Of a DNA stretch of 64,000 bases, positions 1-8,403 are shown piece after piece. A program made the position numbers and the translations under genes. Position 1 is the stretch's first letter; the number at the start of each line of letters is the position of its first letter. The notes beneath the pieces are model-generated. The model ran no database searches, was not told where the DNA came from, and saw nothing but the letters and a program-made list of their open reading frames with translations. Source of the DNA: Bog-159 sp035499555 (GTDB lineage: Bacteria > Acidobacteriota > Terriglobia > Bryobacterales > Bryobacteraceae); NCBI GenBank assembly GCA_035499555.1, contig DATJYO010000055.1, positions 62,001 through 126,000 of the forward strand, given 5' to 3'.

Positions 1-992
1 GGCTGCAATCCATGCACGGCGCCGTTTCCGCCAGCCTCGCGACTTCCGTCCCGCCCGACGAGTGGCCCGGCGCCGTGTCCATCTTCCACCCCGGCGAGGA
101 CCCGCCCCAGAACGTGCTGCGCGGGCATGAATTCCAATTAGGCACGCGCGTTAACTTCGTCAGCGTGGCTCCGCACTATTTCCACACGCTCGGCATCCCG
201 CTCCTCGCCGGCCGCGATTTCACCCCGCGCGACAACCCGGACGCGCCCCTGGTCGCCATCGTCAGCCGCAACCTGGCGCGGCGTTTCTGGCCGTCCGCAA
301 ATGCGATCGGCCAGCGCATCGCCTGGCCCACCCTCATGGGACCTCCGCGCCCGCCGCTCGAAGTCGTAGGCGTGGTGGCCGACTGCAAGTACCGCTCTCT
401 GGTGGACGACGCCCCGCTGCTGATGTACGTGCCGCTGTTCCAGAATTTCTCCCCCGGCACGACCATTATCGTCCGCACGGCTTCTGCGCCACTGACCGCC
501 CTGGAGTCCGTGCGCGGCGCGGTCGGCGCGCTGGACAAGGGTCTACCTGTATTTGGCGTCCGCACCATGCGCGCGCAAGCCGAACTATCGTTGTGGCAGC
601 AGCGTATGGCCACCGGCTTGATCGGCGTATTCGGCCTGCTGTCCTTGTTCTTGTCCAGCCTGGGCGTCTACGGCGCGATGGCGCACTCCGTCGCCCGGCG
701 CACACGCGAAATCGGTGTCCGCATGGCGCTCGGAGCTGCTCGCAACGACATTTTGAAAGAAGTCGCAGGCCAGGCATTCCGCCTGGTCGGCATCGGACTC
801 GCCGTGGGTATCGCCGGCGGATTCTTCTTCAGGCGATTCCTGTCCGCCATGATGGTCAGCGTGCAATCGGCCGAACCCCTCACTGTAGTCGCGGCCGGAA
901 TCGTTCTCATCGCCGCGGCCCTCCTGGCAAGCTACCTCCCCGCGCGCCGCGCCATCCGGGTGGACCCCGTGGTCGCCTTGCGCTCCGAGTAG
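1..992 (+). CDS. ABC transporter permease, ADOP/MacB-FtsX family (5' partial)
   Basis: The reading frame is open from the window edge, so the N-terminus and upstream membrane segments are missing. What remains is the end of a MacB-type periplasmic domain, including a PLLAGRDF-like segment and a VVGVVADCKY-like strand. It is followed by an FtsX-type membrane domain with a helix near 600-690, the hallmark loop RTREIGVRMALGA, two more helices and a PARRAIRVDPVVALRSE-type tail. That tail is standard for the very large acidobacterial ADOP permeases. Proteins of this class do not form an import channel; MacB relatives couple ATP hydrolysis to periplasmic movements. The substrate is unknown. A stump of a second copy follows 35 nt downstream, which suggests an original tandem array. 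Family confidence is high and function is open. Confidence 0.9.
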   Translation, partial: LQSMHGAVSASLATSVPPDEWPGAVSIFHPGEDPPQNVLRGHEFQLGTRVNFVSVAPHYFHTLGIPLLAGRDFTPRDNPDAPLVAIVSRNLARRFWPSANAIGQRIAWPTLMGPPRPPLEVVGVVADCKYRSLVDDAPLLMYVPLFQNFSPGTTIIVRTASAPLTALESVRGAVGALDKGLPVFGVRTMRAQAELSLWQQRMATGLIGVFGLLSLFLSSLGVYGAMAHSVARRTREIGVRMALGAARNDILKEVAGQAFRLVGIGLAVGIAGGFFFRRFLSAMMVSVQSAEPLTVVAAGIVLIAAALLASYLPARRAIRVDPVVALRSE

Positions 993-1027
993 CCCCCGCG
1001 CTAGACTGTTGTCAGTTACTGAGGTAC

Positions 1028-1168
1028 ATGCGTTTCGTGACGATCCTCCGCCTGCGGCTGCGCTCCCTCTTCTATCGGGCCAGCGTCGACCGGGAGCTCG
1101 ACGAAGAGCTCCAGCACCACCTGGACCGCGAAATCGAGCGGGGAATCGCCGCCAGGCCTTGCACATAG
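1028..1168 (+). pseudogene. Truncated N-terminus of a second ADOP permease
   Basis: The 46 codons starting at ATG 1028 read MRFVTILRLRLRSL, then a DRELDEELQHHLDREIERGIA-like helix. This is the typical cytoplasmic start of ADOP permeases, which normally run to about 800 residues. The frame stops at 1166-1168 right after this module, and nothing resembling the rest follows. It therefore looks like the remnant of a tandem permease lost by deletion. The downstream junction falls into AT-richer non-coding DNA. A functional micropeptide cannot be excluded but there is no positive sign of one. Confidence 0.75.
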
Positions 1169-1460
1169 TTCCCGTATTCGTTATTTCACGGCCCTTCCTG
1201 CCCTTCAGCTATCCTTCCGATGAAGCGGTGTGTAAATTGACGCTCAGGTTAACCATCAATAACTATCAGGATATACGGACCTGAAATATACTGTAATTCT
1301 TGGTGAAGAGATATTATTATTCGTTAAATTTGGGAAATCCGGGTTAAATCGATTCATCGCGTCTCCTGCAAAACCCACGATCCCCAACGGACTAACTGCT
1401 TGCCCAACGCAGCAGTTTTATATGAGAGATTATTCGCATTTCGGGGACCAACATCTTTAC
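1169..1460. other. AT-rich intergenic region after the permease stump
   Basis: This stretch of about 290 nt is clearly more AT-rich than its surroundings, especially 1230-1350. It has no credible reading frame. It probably holds the promoter of the secreted-protein cluster beginning at 1461. A TTGACG hexamer at 1237-1242 followed 17 nt later by TAACTA is a weak sigma70-like candidate. No terminator or repeat stands out. Confidence 0.4.
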
Positions 1461-2771
1461 ATGAGATTCCACCTTGCCCGGTGCGCCGCGCTGGCAGCGT
1501 TGTGCGTGCCTTTCCTGGCCGCGCAACGCCCGGATAACACCACACTGAAACAGGTCATTATCTTCGGCCGCCATGCCGCGCGCACTCCCGTAGCCACGCC
1601 TGACGAGATGAATGGGTTTTCGGCGCTGAAGTTTCCGGCCTTCTTCTCCGCCAGCCCGGCCGTCATTACTCCAAACGGTACGGCCAACGAAACGCTTCTC
1701 GGCGGTTACTTCCGTCTTTGGTTGACCCAGGAAAAACTGTTGACCGGCAACGACACTTCCGACGCGGCGTTCGTTTACGTCCGCGCCAATAACGCGCCGC
1801 TCATTGTGGACACTGCCCAGGCATTCGTCGCCGGTCTGCTTCCGGCGGCGACACTCACCGTCAATACCGTGCCCACCCCCGACCCGCTATTCGACCCCAT
1901 CGACGCCGGCGTGGCCAGGCTGAACACAAACAGGGCCGTGGCGGCGGTCAACGGGCGCCTGGGCGGCAATGCACAATCGCTGTCCACCGCCTACGCCGCC
2001 GAGTTCGCCTTGGCGCGTGCGGTTCTGTTCAATTATCCCGTGGGTACTTCTCCGGCTCCCGCCGCCCCCGCGGGTAAGATGGATGTCACCGCGATTCCGA
2101 TCACGATGACGGCCGGCAATTCGACTGCGCCGGTCAATCCCGGCGGCCTCGCCGAGTATTACATGGCGGTGGATCCCTTCCTGATGGAATACGTCGATGG
2201 CATGGCCGCGTCCGACGTGGGTTGGGGTAACCTCGACGCCGCCGGCATCAATCAGATTTTCCGGGTCTATGACGAGCTCTTGAATCTTGAATACCGCACC
2301 CCATATCTGGCCGCCGTGCAGAGCTCCAACCTGGGTTCGCACATCGTGCGCACCATGGTTCAGGCCGCCACCGGCAGTGCCGGCAGCGGCGCCGTGGGAT
2401 CGCCTTCGGACAAGATCGTGATACTGACCGCCGCCAACACGAACCTTGCCGGGTTGGCGGGCCTCTTTCATCTGGATTGGCTCGTCGATGGATACCAGCC
2501 GAACGTGGCCTCTCTCGGCGGCGCCATCGTGTTCGAACTGCGCCAATCCCAGCGGACCGGCGAATTCGTCGTGCGCGTGGCCTATGTCACCCAGACGATG
2601 GACCAGCTTCGCAGCCGCACCAAGCTGACGCTCACCACGCCGCCGGCCAACGTCCCCGTCTTTGTCCCGGGATGCAGCATCGATAACGCCACCTTCGACT
2701 GCCCGCTGAGCACCTTTGTGCGGCTGACTCAGCACGAGATCGATCCGCGGTACGCAGATTTGAGTAACTAA
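1461..2771 (+). CDS. Secreted histidine-acid-phosphatase-like protein, catalytic residues altered (copy 1)
   Basis: The ATG at 1461 is preferred over the in-frame ATG at 1422 because it starts a clean signal peptide (MRFHLARCAALAALCVPFLAA), giving 436 residues, usual for clade-2 histidine phosphatases. The N-terminal motif is RHAARTP at R37-H38, where AppA-type enzymes have RHGxRxP. The phospho-accepting His and both Arg are kept. Near residues 323-340 the strand-turn that normally reads GHDTN reads AANTN, so the proton-donor HD pair is replaced by Ala-Asn. The following GLFHLDW and GGAIVFELR segments align with the AppA fold (NWxLPG...GGELVFE). A pseudo-phosphatase or altered-specificity protein is possible. 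It heads a cluster with an 8-nt gap to the next gene. A paralogue with similar losses lies at 6961-8343. Confidence 0.75.
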   Translation: MRFHLARCAALAALCVPFLAAQRPDNTTLKQVIIFGRHAARTPVATPDEMNGFSALKFPAFFSASPAVITPNGTANETLLGGYFRLWLTQEKLLTGNDTSDAAFVYVRANNAPLIVDTAQAFVAGLLPAATLTVNTVPTPDPLFDPIDAGVARLNTNRAVAAVNGRLGGNAQSLSTAYAAEFALARAVLFNYPVGTSPAPAAPAGKMDVTAIPITMTAGNSTAPVNPGGLAEYYMAVDPFLMEYVDGMAASDVGWGNLDAAGINQIFRVYDELLNLEYRTPYLAAVQSSNLGSHIVRTMVQAATGSAGSGAVGSPSDKIVILTAANTNLAGLAGLFHLDWLVDGYQPNVASLGGAIVFELRQSQRTGEFVVRVAYVTQTMDQLRSRTKLTLTTPPANVPVFVPGCSIDNATFDCPLSTFVRLTQHEIDPRYADLSN

Positions 2772-2779
2772 CGAGGTCT

Positions 2780-5700
2780 ATGCCGATGAATCAAGCCGTC
2801 CCCAAGCGTGGCGTGTGCTCGGCCGCTGTGCTGATATGTTTGGGCGGGCTGGCCTATGCACAGAGCCAGCCTCCGGCCCGCGGTGACTATCCCGTGCCGA
2901 TTCCCAATACGGGTCAGCAGATTAACCCGCTGGCCCCCGCGGATTCCCAGTTCGTCTGGATGAATCCGGGTTTGACCAGCAGGCCTGAATGGTATGTCGG
3001 CCAGGCCGCTACCTCCGTCGTGAGTCCGGACAATCAAACGCTCCTGGTCCTGACCACCGGATACAATCGCGTCTACACCCTGGGTGTCCCGGCGGGTCCG
3101 CTCCCGTGGAACGCGGCGGAGTCGAACGAATACGTATTTATCTACGACATTTCAAAACAAACACCCAGCCTCCAGCAGGTCATCCAGTTCCCCAATACTT
3201 ACTTCGGAATCGTCTTCGATCCCGCATCGTATTCCGCCGGCGCGCCGGCCGGAACGAGCAAGCGTTTCTACGTTGCCGGCGGTCAGAATGACGACGTTCA
3301 TACCGTCAGCTTGACCAACGGAAAATGGGCGGAGGAATCTCCTTCGGCTCCGGCGCTCGCCATGCACCACGGGCTGGGCATCGGATTGAACATTCAACCG
3401 ACCGGTGCCATCCAGATCAACAGCCAGGTGGGCGTATACCCCTGCGCCGCCGGACTGGCGATCTCAAGCGACGGCCAAACGCTGGTGGTAGCCGATTATT
3501 ACAACGACGCGATCACCGTATTCACGGGCGGCTATGGCCACTGGTCGAAGCCGGTGGACCTGGACCTGCGTCCCGGTAAGAGCGCCGTCGATCCGCAGCC
3601 GGGTGTGCCAGGCGGCGAATACCCGTTCTGGGTGGCCGTAAAGGGAACCGGATCGGGCGCGGTGGCCTACGTATCCAGCATTCGCGACCGCGAGATCGAT
3701 GTGGTCAACCTCGGCTCGCCCATGTCGGTGACTGCCCGTATCCACGTCAAAGGCCAGCCCAACAAAATGACTCTGGACGCGGCCCAGGCGTTTCTTTATG
3801 TCGCCGAAGACCAGGCGGACATCGTGGATGTGATCGATACCGCCACCGACACGATCAAGGAAAGCATTCCCGTGGTCGCCCCGTTGCTGTCGGGTTCGCT
3901 TCAACAGTACAAGGGCGCCAACCCCAACAGCGTGGCGCTGTCGCCGGATGGCGCCCAGCTCTTTGTGACGGACGGCAATCTGAATTGCATCTCGGTGATC
4001 GCGCTCAGTGGAACTCAGGCCGGCGATCGCGTGGTGGGGCTCATCCCCACCGGCTGGTATCCGAATTCGGCGAACATCGTCAGCACCGGCGCTAACACCG
4101 CGCCGTACGTGTACGTGGCCAATGAAAAATCGCCCACCAGCGCCAATCCGCAGTGGTGCTATGGCGGCTACGGCCCGCCCAACTCGCCGAATTGCAATCC
4201 GTCCAACGATTACAATCCCCAATTGACCAAGGCCGGCCTCCAGAGCTTCCCCATGCCCACTACGCAATTGGCCAGCCTGACGCAAATGGTCATGACCTTC
4301 GATAACTTCTCCTACCAGGAGACCGCCGGCGACGCCGCGGTGATGTCGGCCGTGCGCGCGGGCATCCGACACGTGGTCTTTATCATCAAAGAGAACCGCA
4401 CTTACGACCAGGTGCTGGGCGACCTGCCCAATAGCAGTAACGGCGATCCCGCTTTGACTGAGTTCGGACAGGCCATCACCCCGAATCTGCACGCGTTGGC
4501 GCAACAGTTTGTCACGCTCGATAACTTCATGGCCACCGCGGAGGTCAGTTACGACGGCTGGCATTGGACCAATGCGGGGCAAGCTCCCGACGTGGTCGAG
4601 CATCAGTACCCGGTGGCCTACGCGTATCGCGGCACGAGCCTCGATTCCGAAGGCGTCATGCGCAACGTGAACGTCGCCATCCCACCCGTTTCAACCGGCA
4701 CCGCGGCAGGCAATGTGGCCGCGCGCCAGGCCGCCAATCCATTTACATCCAGCGATCCGGATGACCTGCCCGGCCAGACCGATATCGACGCTCCCGACGG
4801 CCCCGACAATGAGATCAACACCGGCTATCTGTGGAATGCGGCCATGCGGGCCGGCCTGACCGTGCGGAATTACGGATTCTTCGTCGATACTTCCCGCTAT
4901 TCCACGCCCGACTTCACCATTCCCGTGCTGCGCAATCCCTTCGCTACCCGTACGCAGGTGGCTTTCCCGTCTAGTGTAACCCTCAATCCGGTCACCGATC
5001 CGTATTTCCGCGGCTTCGATAATTCTTTGCCGGATTTCTGGCGGTACCAGGAGTGGGCGCGCGACTTCGACGCCCGCTACCGGAATAACCACCACGCCGG
5101 ACGCACCGTCGAGGATCTGCCGGCGCTGACGCTCATCCGCCTGATGCACGATCACACCGGCAACTACTCCACCGCCATCGACGGCGTGAATACCCCCGAC
5201 CTGGAGGTCGCCGACAACGATTATGCCGTCGGGCTGGTGGCGCAGAAGATCGCACAAAGTCCTTTCGCCCAAAACACCCTGATCTTCGTGGTCGAGGACG
5301 ATGCCCAGGATGGCGGCGATCACGTGGATTCGCACCGCACCATCGCCTTTGTGATTGGCCCGTACGTGAAGCAGGGCGCGGTGGTCAGCACGCGGTACAG
5401 CACCCTGAACTTCCTGCGCACCATCGAGGAGGTACTGGGCATCCCGCAAATCAACGCCCAAAAAGGTCTGCCGCCCCTGATGAACCTGAACGACGCCTTG
5501 GCGCGGCCCATGGCTGATATCTTCGACACCACCCCGGGCACGTGGAGATACACCGCCAGTCCTTCGGCGCTGCTCTATAATACGTCGCTGCCGCTGCCGC
5601 CGCAGTCAGCCGCCATGGCCGTGCCCAAGCCATCGCACGATGCGGCTTACTGGGCGCGCGTGACCAAGGGCATGAACTTCACCGACGCCGATCTGCTGGA

Positions 5701-5866
5701 TGGCGCCGGCTTCAACCGCATCCTGTGGCATGGGCTGATGGGTGACCAGCCCTACCCCACCACGCCAACCGGCCAGGACTTGCGGCAGAATCGTGCCGAG
5801 CTGCTGGCGCGCTATCGCCAGTCACTCCGGCAAAGCCCGGCGGCGCCGCCCAAACAGAATCGGTAG
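2780..5866 (+). CDS. Secreted YVTN-type beta-propeller / phosphoesterase fusion protein
   Basis: A 1028-residue exported protein; an ATG at 2786 is an alternative start. A signal peptide ending near ...GGLAYA is followed by about 450 residues of repeated strands (SPDNQTLLVLTTG, AISSDGQTLVVADYYND, ALSPDGAQLFVTDGN), a YVTN/surface-layer type propeller. From about residue 520 it is a phosphoesterase-family domain (PF04185-like, related to AcpA acid phosphatase and phospholipase C). It starts HVVFIIKENRTYDQVLGDL and ends with VVEDDAQDGGDHVDSHRT, the DH..H metal-binding end of that family. GAGG lies upstream and the stop of the preceding gene is only 8 nt away, so they are probably co-transcribed. 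It likely hydrolyses phosphate esters outside the cytoplasm; the substrate cannot be read from sequence. Confidence 0.88.
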   Translation: MPMNQAVPKRGVCSAAVLICLGGLAYAQSQPPARGDYPVPIPNTGQQINPLAPADSQFVWMNPGLTSRPEWYVGQAATSVVSPDNQTLLVLTTGYNRVYTLGVPAGPLPWNAAESNEYVFIYDISKQTPSLQQVIQFPNTYFGIVFDPASYSAGAPAGTSKRFYVAGGQNDDVHTVSLTNGKWAEESPSAPALAMHHGLGIGLNIQPTGAIQINSQVGVYPCAAGLAISSDGQTLVVADYYNDAITVFTGGYGHWSKPVDLDLRPGKSAVDPQPGVPGGEYPFWVAVKGTGSGAVAYVSSIRDREIDVVNLGSPMSVTARIHVKGQPNKMTLDAAQAFLYVAEDQADIVDVIDTATDTIKESIPVVAPLLSGSLQQYKGANPNSVALSPDGAQLFVTDGNLNCISVIALSGTQAGDRVVGLIPTGWYPNSANIVSTGANTAPYVYVANEKSPTSANPQWCYGGYGPPNSPNCNPSNDYNPQLTKAGLQSFPMPTTQLASLTQMVMTFDNFSYQETAGDAAVMSAVRAGIRHVVFIIKENRTYDQVLGDLPNSSNGDPALTEFGQAITPNLHALAQQFVTLDNFMATAEVSYDGWHWTNAGQAPDVVEHQYPVAYAYRGTSLDSEGVMRNVNVAIPPVSTGTAAGNVAARQAANPFTSSDPDDLPGQTDIDAPDGPDNEINTGYLWNAAMRAGLTVRNYGFFVDTSRYSTPDFTIPVLRNPFATRTQVAFPSSVTLNPVTDPYFRGFDNSLPDFWRYQEWARDFDARYRNNHHAGRTVEDLPALTLIRLMHDHTGNYSTAIDGVNTPDLEVADNDYAVGLVAQKIAQSPFAQNTLIFVVEDDAQDGGDHVDSHRTIAFVIGPYVKQGAVVSTRYSTLNFLRTIEEVLGIPQINAQKGLPPLMNLNDALARPMADIFDTTPGTWRYTASPSALLYNTSLPLPPQSAAMAVPKPSHDAAYWARVTKGMNFTDADLLDGAGFNRILWHGLMGDQPYPTTPTGQDLRQNRAELLARYRQSLRQSPAAPPKQNR

Positions 5867-5881
5867 TCGCGGAGAGGATCC

Positions 5882-6952
5882 ATGATGCGGATACGAGTGT
5901 TCTCATTACTGGCGTTGCTGGCTCCGGCTGCCGCCGTGCTCCCCGGCCAAACCATCCCTGTTCCCGGCGCGCAACCGCCGGTCACCGGACCGGTATATTG
6001 GTCCGCCGCCGCGCCGGATTGTTCCAGCCTCGCCGGTGAATCGCCCGTTCCGATCTCTGGCGCATCCGGGACGATCGGCTATTCCTGCTACGTCAGCGGC
6101 ACTTTCGTATGGCTCGCCGCCGGCGGCGGCTGGAGCTCCGCCATCCGCGTGGCCGCGCCCGCATCCGCCGCCATTGGCGTCGACTATTCGTTCTATGACC
6201 CGGCCGGCAATAATCTGAAGCTGGATAGCACGTCCGCCGGATCGGCGGCAATGTCCGGCGATGACGTCAACTTCGCGCTCTCGGCCAACCAGCCCGCCGA
6301 GATCGACCTGGTGGGCGCCACTGGCGACGCGCCCAGGTACGCCAACACCGCGACCGGCACGGTGTATGCCGTGTTCTACTGCCCGGATGCCGCGACGTGC
6401 GCCGGCGTCCTGCCGCAACTGCTCTATTCGGCGCTGCCCGCCACGCCCTGGTCCCTGAGCGTTCCGATCTCCTGGGACACGGCCCTCGACACCACCTGGT
6501 CCGCGGTAGGCGTCGATGATGGCGGCGCGCGCCGCGTATCGCTGGCGATTTACAACGAAGACATCGCGGCCACTAGCTACCGGATTCAGGTGTTCGACAG
6601 CCAGGGAGATCTGGCCGCCAGCGGCGTGACCCCGCCGATCCCGCCTTTGCAATCGCTGGCCGGCGGCGCTTATGGCGAAGGCGGCACCTACGGCGCGATG
6701 CTGTCGGACGTGGTGGCCGGCCATTTGCCGTCCGGCCCGTTCAAGATCGCCATTGACGGCGGATCGATGTATTCCGCGGTGGCCGTGCTGCAATTCAACG
6801 GCGCGTCCGCCACGGCGTTGCAGGTCGGTTATGACAGCCCATCGGACCTCACCTCCAGCGCGGCTGTCCGGCGCGCCAATTTGAGGCGGGCGCGCGTGGC
6901 GTCCAGACCCAGGCCGGCGTTTAAGCCGCTGGCCGATTACCCGCGACACTAA
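5882..6952 (+). CDS. Exported protein of unknown function
   Basis: A 356-residue protein with a signal peptide (MMRIRVFSLLALLAPAAAVLPGQ) and a strong GGAGAGGA ribosome-binding site just before the double ATG at 5882/5885. The mature part is rich in Ala, Ser, Gly and Thr with alternating beta-type segments. It has four Cys, among them a pair in DCSSLAG...GYSCYVSG and another in FYCPDAATCAG. These could form disulfides in an extracellular beta-sandwich. It ends with an Arg-rich stretch. I recognise no family. Its position between the phosphoesterase (gap 15 nt) and the second phosphatase-like gene (gap 8 nt) places it in the same transcription unit. Confidence 0.75.
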   Translation: MMRIRVFSLLALLAPAAAVLPGQTIPVPGAQPPVTGPVYWSAAAPDCSSLAGESPVPISGASGTIGYSCYVSGTFVWLAAGGGWSSAIRVAAPASAAIGVDYSFYDPAGNNLKLDSTSAGSAAMSGDDVNFALSANQPAEIDLVGATGDAPRYANTATGTVYAVFYCPDAATCAGVLPQLLYSALPATPWSLSVPISWDTALDTTWSAVGVDDGGARRVSLAIYNEDIAATSYRIQVFDSQGDLAASGVTPPIPPLQSLAGGAYGEGGTYGAMLSDVVAGHLPSGPFKIAIDGGSMYSAVAVLQFNGASATALQVGYDSPSDLTSSAAVRRANLRRARVASRPRPAFKPLADYPRH

Positions 6953-6960
6953 AAATCAAC

Positions 6961-8343
6961 ATGACTCGAATCAACCTGAGAACCGCACTGCCAGGCGTGC
7001 TGTTGGCCCTGGCCCTCGCTCCCGCCGTCTCGGCCCAGACGGTCACCAGCGATAACACCATTCTGAAGCAGATCCTGATCTTCGGCCGCCACAGCGTGCG
7101 GTCGCCAGTGATGCCGCCTGCCAATTACGCCATGTTCTCGCCGCGGCCCTACCCCGACTTTGGGGTTCCCACCGGCTATTTGACCCCGCATGGGCAACAG
7201 GCGGCGACCCTTCTGGGTACCTACTTCCGGCAGTATCTGCTGGCCGAAGGCCTTCTCACCGGCGACGCGGCCACCGATCTGTCGCACTCGTTCTTCCGCG
7301 CCAATTCCATTCAGCGCTCCAACCTGACGGCCACCATGTTTGGGGAGGGCTTGATTCCCGGCGTCACAATTCCGGTCCACTCCTACCCGCTGGGCCAGGC
7401 CGACCCGATCTTCGACCCCATCAGCGCCGGCGTGGCCCTGGTCGACCCGGATCGCGCGGCGCAGGAAGCCCAGGAAGTCTACAATAGCGGCACCACCTTG
7501 GCGTCCGCATACAGCCCTGAGTTTTCCCTGATTCGCAGCGTGGTCTTCAACTATCCGAATGGAACGCAGCCGCCGCCCGCCACGCCGGCCGGCCTGATGG
7601 ATGCCACTGCGCAACCGATTCCCCTGGATGCCGTCACCACCGGAGTGGCCTCCGGGAACGTGGTGGACGTGGGTGGCATCTCATTGACTGAGCTGGTCGC
7701 CGACCCATTCGTCATGGAGTACGCCGGCGGCTTGCCGCTGGCGGACGTGGGCTGGGGCCAGCTTTCGCCGGATCTGCTTTCCCAGATGACCCGCATCACC
7801 ACGCTTGAGGAACGGATCGATTACCGCACGCCCTACGTCGACCAGGTGCAGAGCTCGAATGCGGCTGCGCACGTCCTCCGTTCGATCAAGCAAGCCGTGC
7901 TTGGGGAAGCCATCCCCGGAGCATTCAGCGCGCCCAACACCCCGGTCCTGGTGGTCATCAGCTCGGATACATACGTGTCGGGATTGGCCGGACTCCTGCA
8001 GGTCCACTGGCAGTTGCCCGGCTATCAACCCGACTTCTGCGCTCCGGGCGGGGCGCTCGTCTTCGAACTGCGTCAGTCGAAAGTGACCGGGGAATTTCTG
8101 GTGCGCGTGTTCTACACCGCGCAGAGTCTCGACCAATTGCGAAACCTCACGCCGCTGTCGCTGACCACGCCGCCCGAAACGGCCCAACTCCTGATCCCCG
8201 GCGGCAGCCGGCCCGGCGCCGGCCCGGATGTCAAATTCGAGACGTTCCAGAAGCTGCTGGAAAATGCCATCGGCCGGCGATACGTGCAAGACCCTGCCAC
8301 CGAGGTTCCGCCCCGTGTGCTGAGCAACGTTCCCACACAGTAA
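6961..8343 (+). CDS. Secreted histidine-acid-phosphatase-like protein, catalytic residues altered (copy 2)
   Basis: A 460-residue paralogue of the 1461-2771 product. The two share the order ILKQILIFGRH..., DPIFDPISAGVAL, DVGWGQL, YRTPYVDQVQSSN and GGALVFELRQSKVTGEFLVRV. It has a signal peptide ending near ...VSA. The RHG motif is RHSVRSP (R43, H44). The HD motif is SSDT, so the His is Ser335 while Asp336 is kept, unlike copy 1 where both are changed. The usual third catalytic Arg region (RTxxTGxAF in AppA) also looks unconserved in both copies. The Shine-Dalgarno is weak, and the gene probably depends on read-through from upstream. Exported phosphate-ester binding or hydrolysis is the family expectation; true activity is doubtful. 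Confidence 0.75.
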   Translation: MTRINLRTALPGVLLALALAPAVSAQTVTSDNTILKQILIFGRHSVRSPVMPPANYAMFSPRPYPDFGVPTGYLTPHGQQAATLLGTYFRQYLLAEGLLTGDAATDLSHSFFRANSIQRSNLTATMFGEGLIPGVTIPVHSYPLGQADPIFDPISAGVALVDPDRAAQEAQEVYNSGTTLASAYSPEFSLIRSVVFNYPNGTQPPPATPAGLMDATAQPIPLDAVTTGVASGNVVDVGGISLTELVADPFVMEYAGGLPLADVGWGQLSPDLLSQMTRITTLEERIDYRTPYVDQVQSSNAAAHVLRSIKQAVLGEAIPGAFSAPNTPVLVVISSDTYVSGLAGLLQVHWQLPGYQPDFCAPGGALVFELRQSKVTGEFLVRVFYTAQSLDQLRNLTPLSLTTPPETAQLLIPGGSRPGAGPDVKFETFQKLLENAIGRRYVQDPATEVPPRVLSNVPTQ

Positions 8344-8403
8344 CCCCCGCGGCAGCCGAGCTGGCGCGCCATAGCCGCAGTCGCAGCTGCGTGGTTTCGA
8401 CGG

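Noticed and set aside
1281..1297. Possible Pho box (CTGAAAT-ATA-CTGTAAT) upstream of the phosphatase-like cluster
   Set aside because: The repeat period is 10 rather than the 11 of PhoB sites and both half-sites are poor matches to CTGTCAT. Tempting because of the nearby phosphatases, but not supportable.
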